From Candidatus Adiutrix sp. (GTDB lineage: Bacteria > Desulfobacterota > Desulfarculia > Adiutricales > Adiutricaceae): a stretch of 8,968 bases of DNA. The notes under the pieces are model-generated. The model was given only the letters and a program-made list of their open reading frames with translations. It was not told the DNA's origin and searched no databases. The DNA lies in contig JAISRV010000103.1 of assembly GCA_031273445.1 (NCBI GenBank), positions 1 to 8,968 on the forward strand, given 5' to 3'. Below are positions 1 through 6,821 of this stretch, piece after piece. The position numbers and the translations under genes are program-made. Every line of letters starts with the position of its first letter. Positions within the stretch are counted from its first letter, which is position 1.

Positions 1-338
1 CCGTCCGCCGTCTCTTCCAGCCGATAGAGAGAAAAAACGTCTTCAACCCGCGTTTCTTTTTTAAGGCCGATGAAGACGTTGTAGCCGAACAGCAACAACT
101 CGCCGACGCGCGCAATGTCGCGCGCCCGGCAATTGTTTTCCGTGCGGATGCGCAGACGGCCGATGATGTCCAGGCCGCTTTGGCCGAATTCTTCAATGCG
201 GCGCGCATTGAGGCCGCGCGCTTCGTCGTTCAGTTTCGCGCCCAGATCAGCCAGCCGGCGCCGCAGAATATCATAGGCGCCGCCCTCGGCCACGGCTTCA
301 TCCAATATCCGCTCTTTTTCGTCCAAAATTTCGGCCAT
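1..338 (-). CDS. DNA repair ATPase family protein, N-terminal part (runs off the window)
   Basis: Only the first 112 codons are visible; the gene continues beyond position 1. The protein starts MAEILDEKER and has a charged helical stretch (about residues 1-55). A highly characteristic segment follows at about residues 63-105, containing RIRTENNCRARDI, LLFGYNVFIGL and ETRVEDVFSLY. I recognise this as the conserved N-terminal block of the large bacterial proteins annotated 'DNA repair ATPase' (AAA-type, well over 1,000 residues), which are often found next to flotillin genes. The ATPase motifs themselves lie outside the window, so activity is not shown. The ATG at 336-338 is preceded by a purine-rich GGGAGAG about 8 nt upstream. 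It lies 66 nt downstream of the flotillin stop on the same strand with no terminator visible between, so it is probably the third gene of the same operon. The family call comes from memory of the motif; the 'DNA repair' label is an inherited annotation with little experimental support. Confidence 0.72.
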   Translation of the reverse strand, partial: MAEILDEKERILDEAVAEGGAYDILRRRLADLGAKLNDEARGLNARRIEEFGQSGLDIIGRLRIRTENNCRARDIARVGELLLFGYNVFIGLKKETRVEDVFSLYRLEETAD

Positions 339-404
339 GGGCGCGCTCTCCCTCAACTCCGTTTTATATAAACCCCGCAACGACGCTTTACCGCCGCTTC
401 GGGA

Positions 405-2507
405 TCACGCCTTGTTATCGCCGTCGGGCTTCCCGGCCGGATCAAGGGCTTGGGCGGCCAGGGTCCCGGCGCCTTCCTCTTCGTCGTTGGCTCCGACCCG
501 GGCTAAAAGGCTTTCCATCAGAGCATTGACGGCCGGGCTTTTGCCCAGAAGACCGTTAATGGCTTTCCCCACCCTCAGGGACTTGGAGAAAGCGCTGAAG
601 AACTCTCCGTCGCCGCCGACGATGTCGATATTGGTCTTGCTTAAGGCCGCGGCCAGCACTTCGGCCTGTTCCCTGGCGATGTCGCGATTGGCTTCCATAG
701 AAGCCAGCGCCGCTTCCAGGTGTTTTTCCAACTGGATGCGGAATTCCTCGTGGCCTCTGGCCTCGTCGCTTAAACTGTTGATGGCCAGAAATTTTTCCGT
801 GAGACCGCCGGCCTCGCCCTTGAGCTTCTCGCGGATGACGTCGGCTTCGGCCAGACCATATTCCTTGGTGATCAGGGCTTTGGCCAGGCCGACCTTTTCT
901 TCGCCTCGCGCCTGAGCCAGAAGTTTTTCCTCCATAATTCTGGCCTGAACCAGGCCTTCCTTTTCCTCGGCGGCGGCCTGGGCCTCCAGAACCCTGGCCT
1001 TGGCCAGGCCCTGCTCTTCTTCGCCTTTGGCCACGGCCCGCATTTTTTCAGCCGTTATCATAGCTTCGACCAGGCCTTCTTTTTCCGCCGCCTGGGCCTG
1101 GGCCTGGCGCACGCGGGCCTCGGCCAGCCCCAGGGCGGCCTCTTCAGCCTCAATGCCTTCGGCCAGGCGTTTTTTGGCGTCGGACTGTTTGGCGGCGGCC
1201 TCGAAATCGGCCTGGGCCAGGTTGGTTATTTCAACGGCCTTGTGCGCCGAGCTTTCCTTGTCGGCTTCGGCCTGCTTGAGCTGCTGCACTTTCTTTTCTT
1301 CGGCCGCGGCCTGGGCTTCGATCACCACGGCCTGACGCCGGCGGTCGGCCTCGGCGACTACGCGCACTTCCTTGATGCGCTCTTCCTCCATGGCCACGGT
1401 CTTTTCCACGGCCACGCGTTCCCGCACGATATTGGCCTTATCCTTGACGACTTCCTCAACGGCTTTCTCTTTTTCAATGCGCGCCAGGGCCACTTCACGT
1501 TCACGCGCCTCTATTTCAAGCTGCTGCGCTCTGGCCACCTTTTCAATTTCTATTTTCACCGCCCGTTCCCGGTTCTGCCGGGCGACTTCCACCTCGCGCA
1601 GGCGGTTTTCCTCGCGCACCCCGATTTCCTGCTGAGTTTGAATGCGGGCCTGCTCGGCTTTGAGTTTTTCCTCTTCCTGCACTTTCAGGGTTTCGGCTTT
1701 TTCGCGAGCCCGGATGGTTTGAATTTCGCGTTCCTGCCGGGCTTCGGCGTCGGCCTGCTGCCGCTCCAGGGCTAGGCTGGCCTCACGCGTCTCCACGTTT
1801 TTCTTCTGGATGGCCAGTTCTTTTTCGCGCTCGGCGTTGTTGGTGATGACGTTATTTCTGGCCGTGATCTCCGTGATCTTCCTGATGCCTTCGGAGTCGA
1901 AAATATTGGTGGGGTCAAGCGAATCTTTGGCGGTCTGCTCCAGATTGTCGATGGCCACGTCTTCAAGCTTATAGCCGTTGAGGTCCTGCCCGATGACTTC
2001 CAGAATACGCTCCCGGAAACCGGCCCGGTCTTCAAACAGGCTGGCCAGCTCAAACTGTTTGCCGGCCGTTTTCAGCGCCTCGGAAAATTTGGCGTTGAAA
2101 AGGTTGTTGACCGCGGCGTGATCAGAAGCCCGCTCGACCCCGACGCTTTTGGCCACGCGCAGCACGTCGGTCTGATCTTCATTGACGCGCAGATAGAAGG
2201 CCACGGTAATGTCGGCGCGGAGGTTGTCCTTACAGATGAGGCCTTCCTTCCCGCGCCGATCCACTTCCAGGCGGATGAGCGAGATGCGCATGAATTCTTT
2301 TTTGTGGATGACCGGGAAGACCAGGCCGCCGGTGAAACGAACCTTGGGAATTTTGCCCAGGTCGTTGATGATCAGGGCGGTGCCCTGCGGAACCTTGACG
2401 TAAAAGGCTTTTATCAGACCCACAAAGCCGACGAGGACGATGACGAACAGGCCTACGGTCACGAGAAACGGTCCTCCGATGCCGGCCAAATTGCTGAATA
2501 AACCCAT
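405..2507 (-). CDS. yqiK: Flotillin family protein (YqiK type), 700 aa
   Basis: This is a membrane-scaffold protein of the SPFH/flotillin class, which oligomerises at the inner membrane and organises detergent-resistant microdomains. Residues 12-34 form one N-terminal transmembrane helix. The SPFH/PHB domain follows (about 38-200, with KVPQGTALIINDLGKI at its start and a conserved LEDVAIDNLEQT near its end). A very long charged Glu/Ala/Arg/Lys coiled coil covers about 215-570. Within it, residues 461-500 and 501-540 are two 40-residue tandem repeats (shared LA-ARV, AQA, EKEGLV, GEE), with a third partial copy at 541-568. The C-terminal block contains TNIDIVGGDGEFF (625-637) and a Gly/Leu-rich tail, as in flotillins that sit beside DNA repair ATPase genes. 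At 700 aa it is longer than E. coli YqiK (about 550 aa). The start ATG at 2505-2507 has AAGGAG at 2516-2521, 8 nt upstream. It lies 64 nt after the NfeD-like gene, in the same order as yqiJ-yqiK in E. coli. Confidence 0.94.
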   Translation of the reverse strand: MGLFSNLAGIGGPFLVTVGLFVIVLVGFVGLIKAFYVKVPQGTALIINDLGKIPKVRFTGGLVFPVIHKKEFMRISLIRLEVDRRGKEGLICKDNLRADITVAFYLRVNEDQTDVLRVAKSVGVERASDHAAVNNLFNAKFSEALKTAGKQFELASLFEDRAGFRERILEVIGQDLNGYKLEDVAIDNLEQTAKDSLDPTNIFDSEGIRKITEITARNNVITNNAEREKELAIQKKNVETREASLALERQQADAEARQEREIQTIRAREKAETLKVQEEEKLKAEQARIQTQQEIGVREENRLREVEVARQNRERAVKIEIEKVARAQQLEIEAREREVALARIEKEKAVEEVVKDKANIVRERVAVEKTVAMEEERIKEVRVVAEADRRRQAVVIEAQAAAEEKKVQQLKQAEADKESSAHKAVEITNLAQADFEAAAKQSDAKKRLAEGIEAEEAALGLAEARVRQAQAQAAEKEGLVEAMITAEKMRAVAKGEEEQGLAKARVLEAQAAAEEKEGLVQARIMEEKLLAQARGEEKVGLAKALITKEYGLAEADVIREKLKGEAGGLTEKFLAINSLSDEARGHEEFRIQLEKHLEAALASMEANRDIAREQAEVLAAALSKTNIDIVGGDGEFFSAFSKSLRVGKAINGLLGKSPAVNALMESLLARVGANDEEEGAGTLAAQALDPAGKPDGDNKA

Positions 2508-2571
2508 CTTGCATTCTCCTTAGACATGAGATTGGCTCACCGAATGACATATCAGCCCGCCGCGGGCCGCT

Positions 2572-3291
2572 TCACTCGGGCCGCCGGCCCCGGAACTCGT
2601 CTTCGCCGACGATAATATAGACGTTCTTTTCCCGATCGTAGTCCAGAATTATGGCCCTGTCGCCTTTGGTCAGCGGCCGGCCGCCTTCTTCGGCGACCCG
2701 CACCTCCAGTTGCAGGCCGGCCGCGCCGTCGTCATAGGCGGCTTCGCCGAAAGCGGAGGTTACTTTAAGCGTGCGCACGATCACCGTCCGGCCGCGCAGG
2801 GCTTCGCCCGAATCATAGCTTATTTTTTTGAAGAAGACCTGGAATGGTTTGATGACCAGGGCCGTGAGCCTGGCGGCCGCGAACAGGGCGGCCAGAAAAA
2901 CGGGGAGGCCCAGAGCGTAACGCATGAGCCCCGGGGAAGCCAGGCGCTTTAACCCGAAATAGAAGGCGTAATAAGTGATCAGCCAGCCCAGGAGGGCGAT
3001 GAAGGTCAAAACCAGGGTCAAGGGCACGCCCTTAAGCTTCATGGTCTGCAAGACGCCGGCAAAAAAGCCGGCCTCGGCCGCCCCAGGCGCGGCGTCCAGG
3101 CCTGAGAAATCATCGAGGCCGATATCGCCCGCGTCAAGGCCGATATCGCCGTCGACTTCAATCGTCCCGTCCAGAACATCGACTCCCAGAAGGCCGAAAG
3201 CGGCCACGACCCAATATAAAGCCGCGATAACCAGAGCGCCGCTGAAAACTACGACGGGAAAGGATAAGCAATTATCCAAAAATTCCGCCAT
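2572..3291 (-). CDS. NfeD/YqiJ-like membrane protein with C-terminal OB-fold domain
   Basis: This 239-residue protein probably works as the partner of the downstream flotillin; NfeD-like OB-fold proteins are commonly encoded next to flotillins and are thought to bind or anchor them. Three hydrophobic segments are visible at about residues 12-35, 91-113 and 125-146. Between the first and second lies an acidic, glycine-rich loop (about 37-70) with a repeated GDIGLD motif. The soluble C-terminal part (about 160-232) is beta-rich, with GEALRGRTVIVRT and LTKGDRAIILDYD, matching the OB-fold of NfeD/YqiJ proteins. No ClpP-class protease domain is present, so this is the short form. E. coli YqiJ is of similar size (about 209 aa). 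The ATG at 3289-3291 has an excellent AAGGAG at 3298-3303 with a 6-nt spacer. It is the first gene of the apparent operon NfeD-flotillin-ATPase. Confidence 0.88.
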   Translation of the reverse strand: MAEFLDNCLSFPVVVFSGALVIAALYWVVAAFGLLGVDVLDGTIEVDGDIGLDAGDIGLDDFSGLDAAPGAAEAGFFAGVLQTMKLKGVPLTLVLTFIALLGWLITYYAFYFGLKRLASPGLMRYALGLPVFLAALFAAARLTALVIKPFQVFFKKISYDSGEALRGRTVIVRTLKVTSAFGEAAYDDGAAGLQLEVRVAEEGGRPLTKGDRAIILDYDREKNVYIIVGEDEFRGRRPE

Positions 3292-3297
3292 TCTTGA

Positions 3298-3303
3298 CTC
3301 CTT
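3298..3303 (-). promoter_or_regulatory. Ribosome binding site of the NfeD-like gene
   Basis: On the minus strand AAGGAG lies 6 nt before the ATG at 3291, which fixes that start codon. Confidence 0.8.
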
Positions 3304-3318
3304 ATTTTAGATCCGGCT

Positions 3319-3346
3319 ATTAAAGACCGTAAAGCCTCGGCGGCAA
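3319..3346 (-). promoter_or_regulatory. Candidate sigma70-type promoter of the NfeD-flotillin-ATPase operon
   Basis: On the minus strand there is a -35-like TTGCCG (3341-3346), a 16-nt spacer and a good -10-like TTTAAT (3319-3324). Transcription would start near 3311, giving a short leader that still contains the AAGGAG site. The -35 match is weak. An inverted repeat at 3354-3379 lies 7 nt further upstream and could act on this promoter. Other placements are possible. Confidence 0.35.
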
Positions 3347-3417
3347 AACTATTGTGATTTCGGGCTTTGACGAAATCACGCTTGCATGGTTATTCGGCGA
3401 GTCAATAGTTCAAAACT
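3347..3417. repeat. Nested inverted repeats upstream of the NfeD-flotillin operon
   Basis: A perfect 9-bp inverted repeat, GTGATTTCG (3354-3362) and CGAAATCAC (3371-3379), has an 8-nt centre. Around it lies a second perfect 8-bp inverted repeat, AACTATTG (3347-3354) and CAATAGTT (3403-3410). CAAAACT also occurs as a direct repeat at 3344-3350 and 3411-3417. No T-run follows the inner stem on either strand, so a terminator is unlikely. An operator site or the relic of a small palindromic element are both possible. Confidence 0.5.
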
Positions 3418-3450
3418 GGCGACATGCAGTGTTGACTACAATAATATAAC

Positions 3451-3462
3451 ATGATTAATCAT
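3451..3462. repeat. 12-bp perfect palindrome ATGATTAATCAT
   Basis: A perfect 12-bp palindrome sits in an AT-rich stretch, downstream of a TTGACT (3432-3437) on the plus strand and before the pseudogene at 3498. It looks like a dimeric-regulator operator left from the promoter of the decayed plus-strand gene. A further 5-bp inverted repeat, GGGAA/TTCCC, lies at 3466-3480. The regulatory reading is inference. Confidence 0.3.
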
Positions 3463-3497
3463 CAGGGGAAATATATTCCCATCATGGTTCTGACGCC

Positions 3498-3786
3498 ATG
3501 CGCTTTCTGCGGCCTTGGCTGAAGGAACCGCCTGCCGCTCAAACCCTGGAAAGCGGCGTTCTAAATTTAGAAATCTTCGTCCAAGTCCAGCCGGATTTGG
3601 TCATTCTGAAGGCCGGAGATCTCGCTGCCAGCCGCGACAAAAGCCGCCTATCCGGATCTTTTAGCTGATTTTAATGTCTATGAATTCGCTTTGGGGTTTT
3701 ATCAGAAAATTTATAAAGATGTGAACGCGGTCAGAGGTCTGGGAAGCGCGCAAATGCTTGATTGTATGGCTGAGGCCGGGTTTTAG
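3498..3786 (+). pseudogene. Decayed ABC-transporter substrate-binding protein (metal-chelate type), pseudogene
   Basis: Two plus-strand fragments in different frames read like one protein. The first (ATG at 3498, TGA at 3666-3668) begins MRFLRPWLKE and contains LNLEIFVQVQPDLVILKAGD. This resembles the 'NLE-hhALKPDLVIh' signature of iron/cobalamin-chelate periplasmic binding proteins. The second, shifted to the next frame (open from 3610 to the TAG at 3784-3786), contains AYPDLLADFNVYEFALGFYQ and a Lys/Tyr-rich KIYKDV. This resembles the C-terminal YPD...FY..FY segment of the same family. An intact member has roughly 200 residues between these motifs; here there are about 20-30, so a large internal deletion as well as a frameshift is implied. 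No signal peptide remains. The family assignment is from motif memory; that this is broken coding sequence is more secure than its name. Confidence 0.5.
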
Positions 3787-3790
3787 ACAA

Positions 3791-3819
3791 TTTGGGCGCA
3801 GCCGGCGCGGCGTCCCAAA
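3791..3819. terminator. GC-rich hairpin between pseudogene end and hydN end, possible terminator
   Basis: TTTGGG (3791-3796) pairs with CCCAAA (3814-3819). The stem continues with CGC/GCG across a bulged T and encloses a GC-rich loop. It starts 4 nt after the pseudogene stop and lies about 30-60 nt beyond the hydN stop on the minus strand, where a terminator for the fdhF-hydN operon would be expected. Neither strand has a clear U-tract directly after the stem, so intrinsic termination is uncertain. Confidence 0.3.
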
Positions 3820-3849
3820 AGATCGCCGTTCCGACTGTGCCCCAAAAAT

Positions 3850-4419
3850 TTAAACGGATTGAGATTTAAGGATGTGACTTTGATGATCCCCAGCCCCCAG
3901 CGTCAACAGGGCTTCGGCGGCGCCCACCCTTTTGCGCTTCAGCGTATCGGACAGAGTCTCCTCATCCTGACGCCTTATGGCCTCTGTGGGGCAGACGGAC
4001 AGGCAGGCAGGGCCGCCTTCCAGGCCTTGACACAGATCGCATTTGTTGGCTACAGTTCTCGGGCTGCCGTCGGAATTTTGCTCAGAGCAGAGGGTAACCA
4101 TCTCTATGGCCCCGAACGGACAGGCTTCGGCGCAGGATTTGCACCCGATGCACTTATCGTGAGCCACTAAGACCGCCCCGTCATTCTTGTAGATGGCCTG
4201 TGAACGGCACACGCTCAAACAAGCCGGATTTTCGCAGTGCTTGCATTGGACCGGGGCCGAAACAGCCCAGGTTTTGACGACCTTCAGCTTCGGGTGAAAA
4301 TCGTAGCCGTCAGGATCGATCTCGAAGATACGCTTGCCTTCATGAGCCACCACGCAGGCTATCATGCAAGTCCGGCAACCAATGCAAAGAAGAGGGTTCC
4401 CCTGTACGAAACCGTTCAT
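3850..4419 (-). CDS. hydN: HydN-like 4Fe-4S ferredoxin, formate dehydrogenase electron-transfer subunit
   Basis: This 189-residue polyferredoxin would carry electrons to or from FdhF, as HydN/HycB-type proteins do with FDH-H. Sixteen ligand cysteines for four [4Fe-4S] clusters are visible. They are C12-C15-C18-C22 (CIGCRTCMIAC), C59-C62-C67-C71, C90-C93-C96-C100 (CIGCKSCAEACPFGAIE) and C127-C130-C139-C143 (CDLC...GPACLSVCPTEAI). The residue after C71 is Arg instead of the usual Pro. No Tat or Sec signal and no membrane anchor is present, so it should be cytoplasmic. Length fits E. coli HydN (175 aa). The ATG at 4417-4419 is chosen over a longer open frame from 4524: it has AAGGAGG at 4427-4433 with 7-nt spacing, and MNGF aligns with the start MNRF of HydN. 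The ATG overlaps the fdhF stop as ATGA (4416-4419), implying translational coupling. An HycB-like role is the main alternative. Confidence 0.92.
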   Translation of the reverse strand: MNGFVQGNPLLCIGCRTCMIACVVAHEGKRIFEIDPDGYDFHPKLKVVKTWAVSAPVQCKHCENPACLSVCRSQAIYKNDGAVLVAHDKCIGCKSCAEACPFGAIEMVTLCSEQNSDGSPRTVANKCDLCQGLEGGPACLSVCPTEAIRRQDEETLSDTLKRKRVGAAEALLTLGAGDHQSHILKSQSV

Positions 4420-6599
4420 GCCCAAACCTCCTTGTCTACGCCCATTCGGGCTTTGATTGAACTGTACTCGCTCTTGATGTAGCGTTCGGCCTCGTTTTGG
4501 TCTTCGACCTTCTCGACTCGGCAAGCGCAGTATTTGTATTCAGGGGTATTGGAAACCGGATCCAGTTTTCCGATGGTAAGCTCGTTGCAGGCCCCGATCC
4601 ACCACTGGTAGGTCATATAAACGGCATCCTTTTTGACCCGCTCCGTGGGAAAGCAGCGGCTAAAACAAAAGCCCCGTCGGGAACTAAGTTTAACCAATTC
4701 TCCGTGCTTTACGTCCAAATCTTTGCATAATTCAGGATTCATCTGAACCCAGCCCGGTTCGTCTTCCAAATTCCGCAAGGTCCGGCAATTGCCAGTCATG
4801 GTGCGCACCGAATAATGACCGACTTCCCGGACAGTGGACAGGGTGACGGGATATTCCTGGTCCTCCACCTCAACCGGGGCGTGCCAATCTACAGCCGTGA
4901 ACACCCCTTTCCCGTCTTTTGTAGCGAATTTCCCGTCCTTGTGCAGAAACGAAGTGCCTCTGTCGGCATCATTTCGGTCCCGGCAAGGCCACTGGATAGC
5001 CCCAAATTTCTCTATTTTTTGGTAAGTGGCCCCATAGAAGCTGGGGCACAGCCCTATAAGCTCATTCCAGATTTCCTCGGTATTTTTGTATTTCATGGGG
5101 TAGCCCATAGCCGTGGACACCCTGGAGAAAATTTCCCAATCGGTCAAAACGCCTTTTGGCGGCTCTAAAACCTTGCGGATGCGCTGGAAGGATCGGTCGC
5201 AAGCCGAATATACCCCCTCGTGCTCCCCCCAACTGGTGGCCGGAAGGACGACATCGGCAAACTCGGCTGTCTTGTTCATGTAAATATCTTGGACTATTAC
5301 TAAATCCAAGGCATGCAATGTTTCCCGCATCTCCGAAAGATCGGCGTCCGACTGAGCCGGATCCTCGCCGAATACCCAATAGGCCCTTAATTTTTTTTCA
5401 GGAGTCGGCGGATGAAGGACAAATTCGGGGACCCTGGTCAAAGTGATGCCGGGCTTGTCCGGCAGCTTGACCCCCCAGGCTTTCTCAAACTTCTCCCTGG
5501 CCTCTTTATCTGTTACGCTCTGATATCCTGGAAAATAGTTTGGCAGGGCGCCCATGTCGCAGGCGCCCTGGACGTTGTTTTGACCCCTTACAGGTCCTAC
5601 CCCGGTAGAACTATGGCCGAAATTACCTGTCATGAGGGCCAAATTGGCTAAGGATTTCACCACGTCCACTCCCTGGGAGAACTGGCAGACCCCCATGCCC
5701 CACAATATTACCGAGTTCTTGGTGGAAGCGTAGATGCGGGCCGCCTTGCGAACATCCCCAGGCTTCAGGCCGGTTATGGACTCAGTGGACTCCGGCGAAT
5801 AGCGCTTGACCAGTTCCCTGTACTCTTCGAAACCCTTGGTATGGGCCTCAATGAAAGTCTTATCCAAAAGCTTCTCTTCGATGATGACATGGCCCAGGGC
5901 ATTAACCAAAGCCAGATTGGAGCCGCCTTTTAATTGTAGATGGAGATCGGAAATACGCGCCGTCTCGGTGCGCCGGGGATCCGCGACTATGAGGGCGGCT
6001 CCCTTTTGTTTGGCTCTGACAATGCGCCTGGCCACAATGGGATGGGAATCAGGACCGTTGTAGCCGATGTTGAATATGACTTTGGCGTCCTCTATTTCCG
6101 GCACGGAAAGACTCATGGCCCCTGAACCCAGGGAGACCAAAAGACCAGCCACCGAAGCGGCATGGCAGATGCGGGCGCAATGGTCAACATTGTTGGAGCC
6201 CAAAACAGCCCGAACGAATTTCTGCGTGACATAGTTGGCTTCATTTCCCGGACCACGGGCCGAGCCCGTGACCAGCATGGAATCCGGGCCGTATTCTTTC
6301 TTGATTTCCGTAAGCCTCCTGGCGACAAAGCCCACCGCCTCTTCCCACGAGCATGGCTCCAGCGGGGAATTGCGGCCATTTTTGCGAAGCAAGGGCCCAG
6401 TCAGCCTCTTGGTGAGAATCTGGGGATCGTTAAGAAAATCCCAGCCGTATCGACCCTTGAGACAGAGCTTCCCCTGATTGGTGACCCCGTTAGCCCCGGT
6501 CGCCTCAAGTATTTTGTTTTTTTCCTTATCCACCGTAAAGAGAATCTGACATCCGGCGCCGCAGTAGACACAGGTGCTTAAAATTTTTTCTATGGTCAT
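4416..6599 (-). CDS. fdhF: Formate dehydrogenase H-type catalytic subunit, cysteine variant
   Basis: This 727-residue enzyme interconverts formate and CO2 at a molybdenum or tungsten bis-pterin centre; it is close in sequence and length to E. coli FDH-H (715 aa). The N-terminal [4Fe-4S] ligands are C10, C13, C17 and C46, followed by the electron-path lysine K48 (CLKGRYGWDF). The active-site stretch is CARICHAASVAG. Cys145 (codon TGC at 6165-6167) replaces E. coli Sec140 and is followed by the conserved His146. GPVRGQNNVQG contains Arg338, equivalent to E. coli R333. The pterin-binding C-terminal domain (about 583-705) shows TVREVGHYSVRTMTGNC and YMTYQWWIGACNELT. No twin-arginine signal is present, so it is cytoplasmic. 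The ATG at 6597-6599 has GGGAGG at 6607-6612. It is the first gene of fdhF-hydN, driven by the promoter at 6822-6849. No hydrogenase, fdhD or Moco genes are in the window, so the final electron partner is unknown. Confidence 0.97.
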   Translation of the reverse strand: MTIEKILSTCVYCGAGCQILFTVDKEKNKILEATGANGVTNQGKLCLKGRYGWDFLNDPQILTKRLTGPLLRKNGRNSPLEPCSWEEAVGFVARRLTEIKKEYGPDSMLVTGSARGPGNEANYVTQKFVRAVLGSNNVDHCARICHAASVAGLLVSLGSGAMSLSVPEIEDAKVIFNIGYNGPDSHPIVARRIVRAKQKGAALIVADPRRTETARISDLHLQLKGGSNLALVNALGHVIIEEKLLDKTFIEAHTKGFEEYRELVKRYSPESTESITGLKPGDVRKAARIYASTKNSVILWGMGVCQFSQGVDVVKSLANLALMTGNFGHSSTGVGPVRGQNNVQGACDMGALPNYFPGYQSVTDKEAREKFEKAWGVKLPDKPGITLTRVPEFVLHPPTPEKKLRAYWVFGEDPAQSDADLSEMRETLHALDLVIVQDIYMNKTAEFADVVLPATSWGEHEGVYSACDRSFQRIRKVLEPPKGVLTDWEIFSRVSTAMGYPMKYKNTEEIWNELIGLCPSFYGATYQKIEKFGAIQWPCRDRNDADRGTSFLHKDGKFATKDGKGVFTAVDWHAPVEVEDQEYPVTLSTVREVGHYSVRTMTGNCRTLRNLEDEPGWVQMNPELCKDLDVKHGELVKLSSRRGFCFSRCFPTERVKKDAVYMTYQWWIGACNELTIGKLDPVSNTPEYKYCACRVEKVEDQNEAERYIKSEYSSIKARMGVDKEVWA
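4427..4433 (-). promoter_or_regulatory. Ribosome binding site of hydN inside the fdhF 3' end
   Basis: On the minus strand AAGGAGG lies 7 nt before the ATG at 4419. It decides the hydN start in favour of 4419 over the upstream in-frame ATG at 4524. Confidence 0.85.
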
Positions 6600-6815
6600 G
6601 CCTCTCCCTCCCTTTCTTTAAAATATGGCCTATCTAAGGTTACATATTGCCGGCATTTTGGCGCTGTATTAATGAAACGTGTATTGAACATTAAAACATA
6701 ATAATTTCAAACCTTTTCCAGATAAACATTTATAGTTGCGAAAATCTGGTCAGGCTAAAATCAGACCGCTAGGCGCCCGGGCTGCCGCTATCCCATTTAT
6801 ATATAAGCTTTGATT
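6600..6815 (-). other. Long AT-rich 5' leader of fdhF
   Basis: The predicted transcript has about 215 nt before the fdhF start. It contains a GC-rich patch (6767-6790) with the palindrome GCCCGGGC (6775-6782), then a weak GGTC/GACC stem and a CCAGAT/ATCTGG stem (6718-6749), and then AT-rich sequence up to the ribosome binding site. I see no coding region and no riboswitch consensus I can name. Regulation by RNA structure is possible but not shown. Confidence 0.3.
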
Positions 6816-6821
6816 ATAGTT

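Noticed and set aside
337..1775. Long plus-strand open frames across the flotillin gene
   Set aside because: They are antisense to a clear flotillin. The low-stop antisense frames come from its repetitive Glu/Ala/Arg codons, and their translations look like no known protein.
4420..4524. N-terminal extension of HydN starting at 4524 (35 extra residues)
   Set aside because: The extension overlaps the fdhF coding end, is Arg-rich and unlike the family, and the ATG at 4419 has an AAGGAGG at the right distance and aligns with the HydN start.
6165..6167. Selenocysteine codon and SECIS element in fdhF
   Set aside because: The active-site codon is TGC (Cys), and no in-frame TGA occurs in the gene before its stop.
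6707..6715. 9-mer TCAAACCTT shared with the hairpin at 7019-7027
   Set aside because: It is a single short AT-rich match with no extension on either side, compatible with chance.
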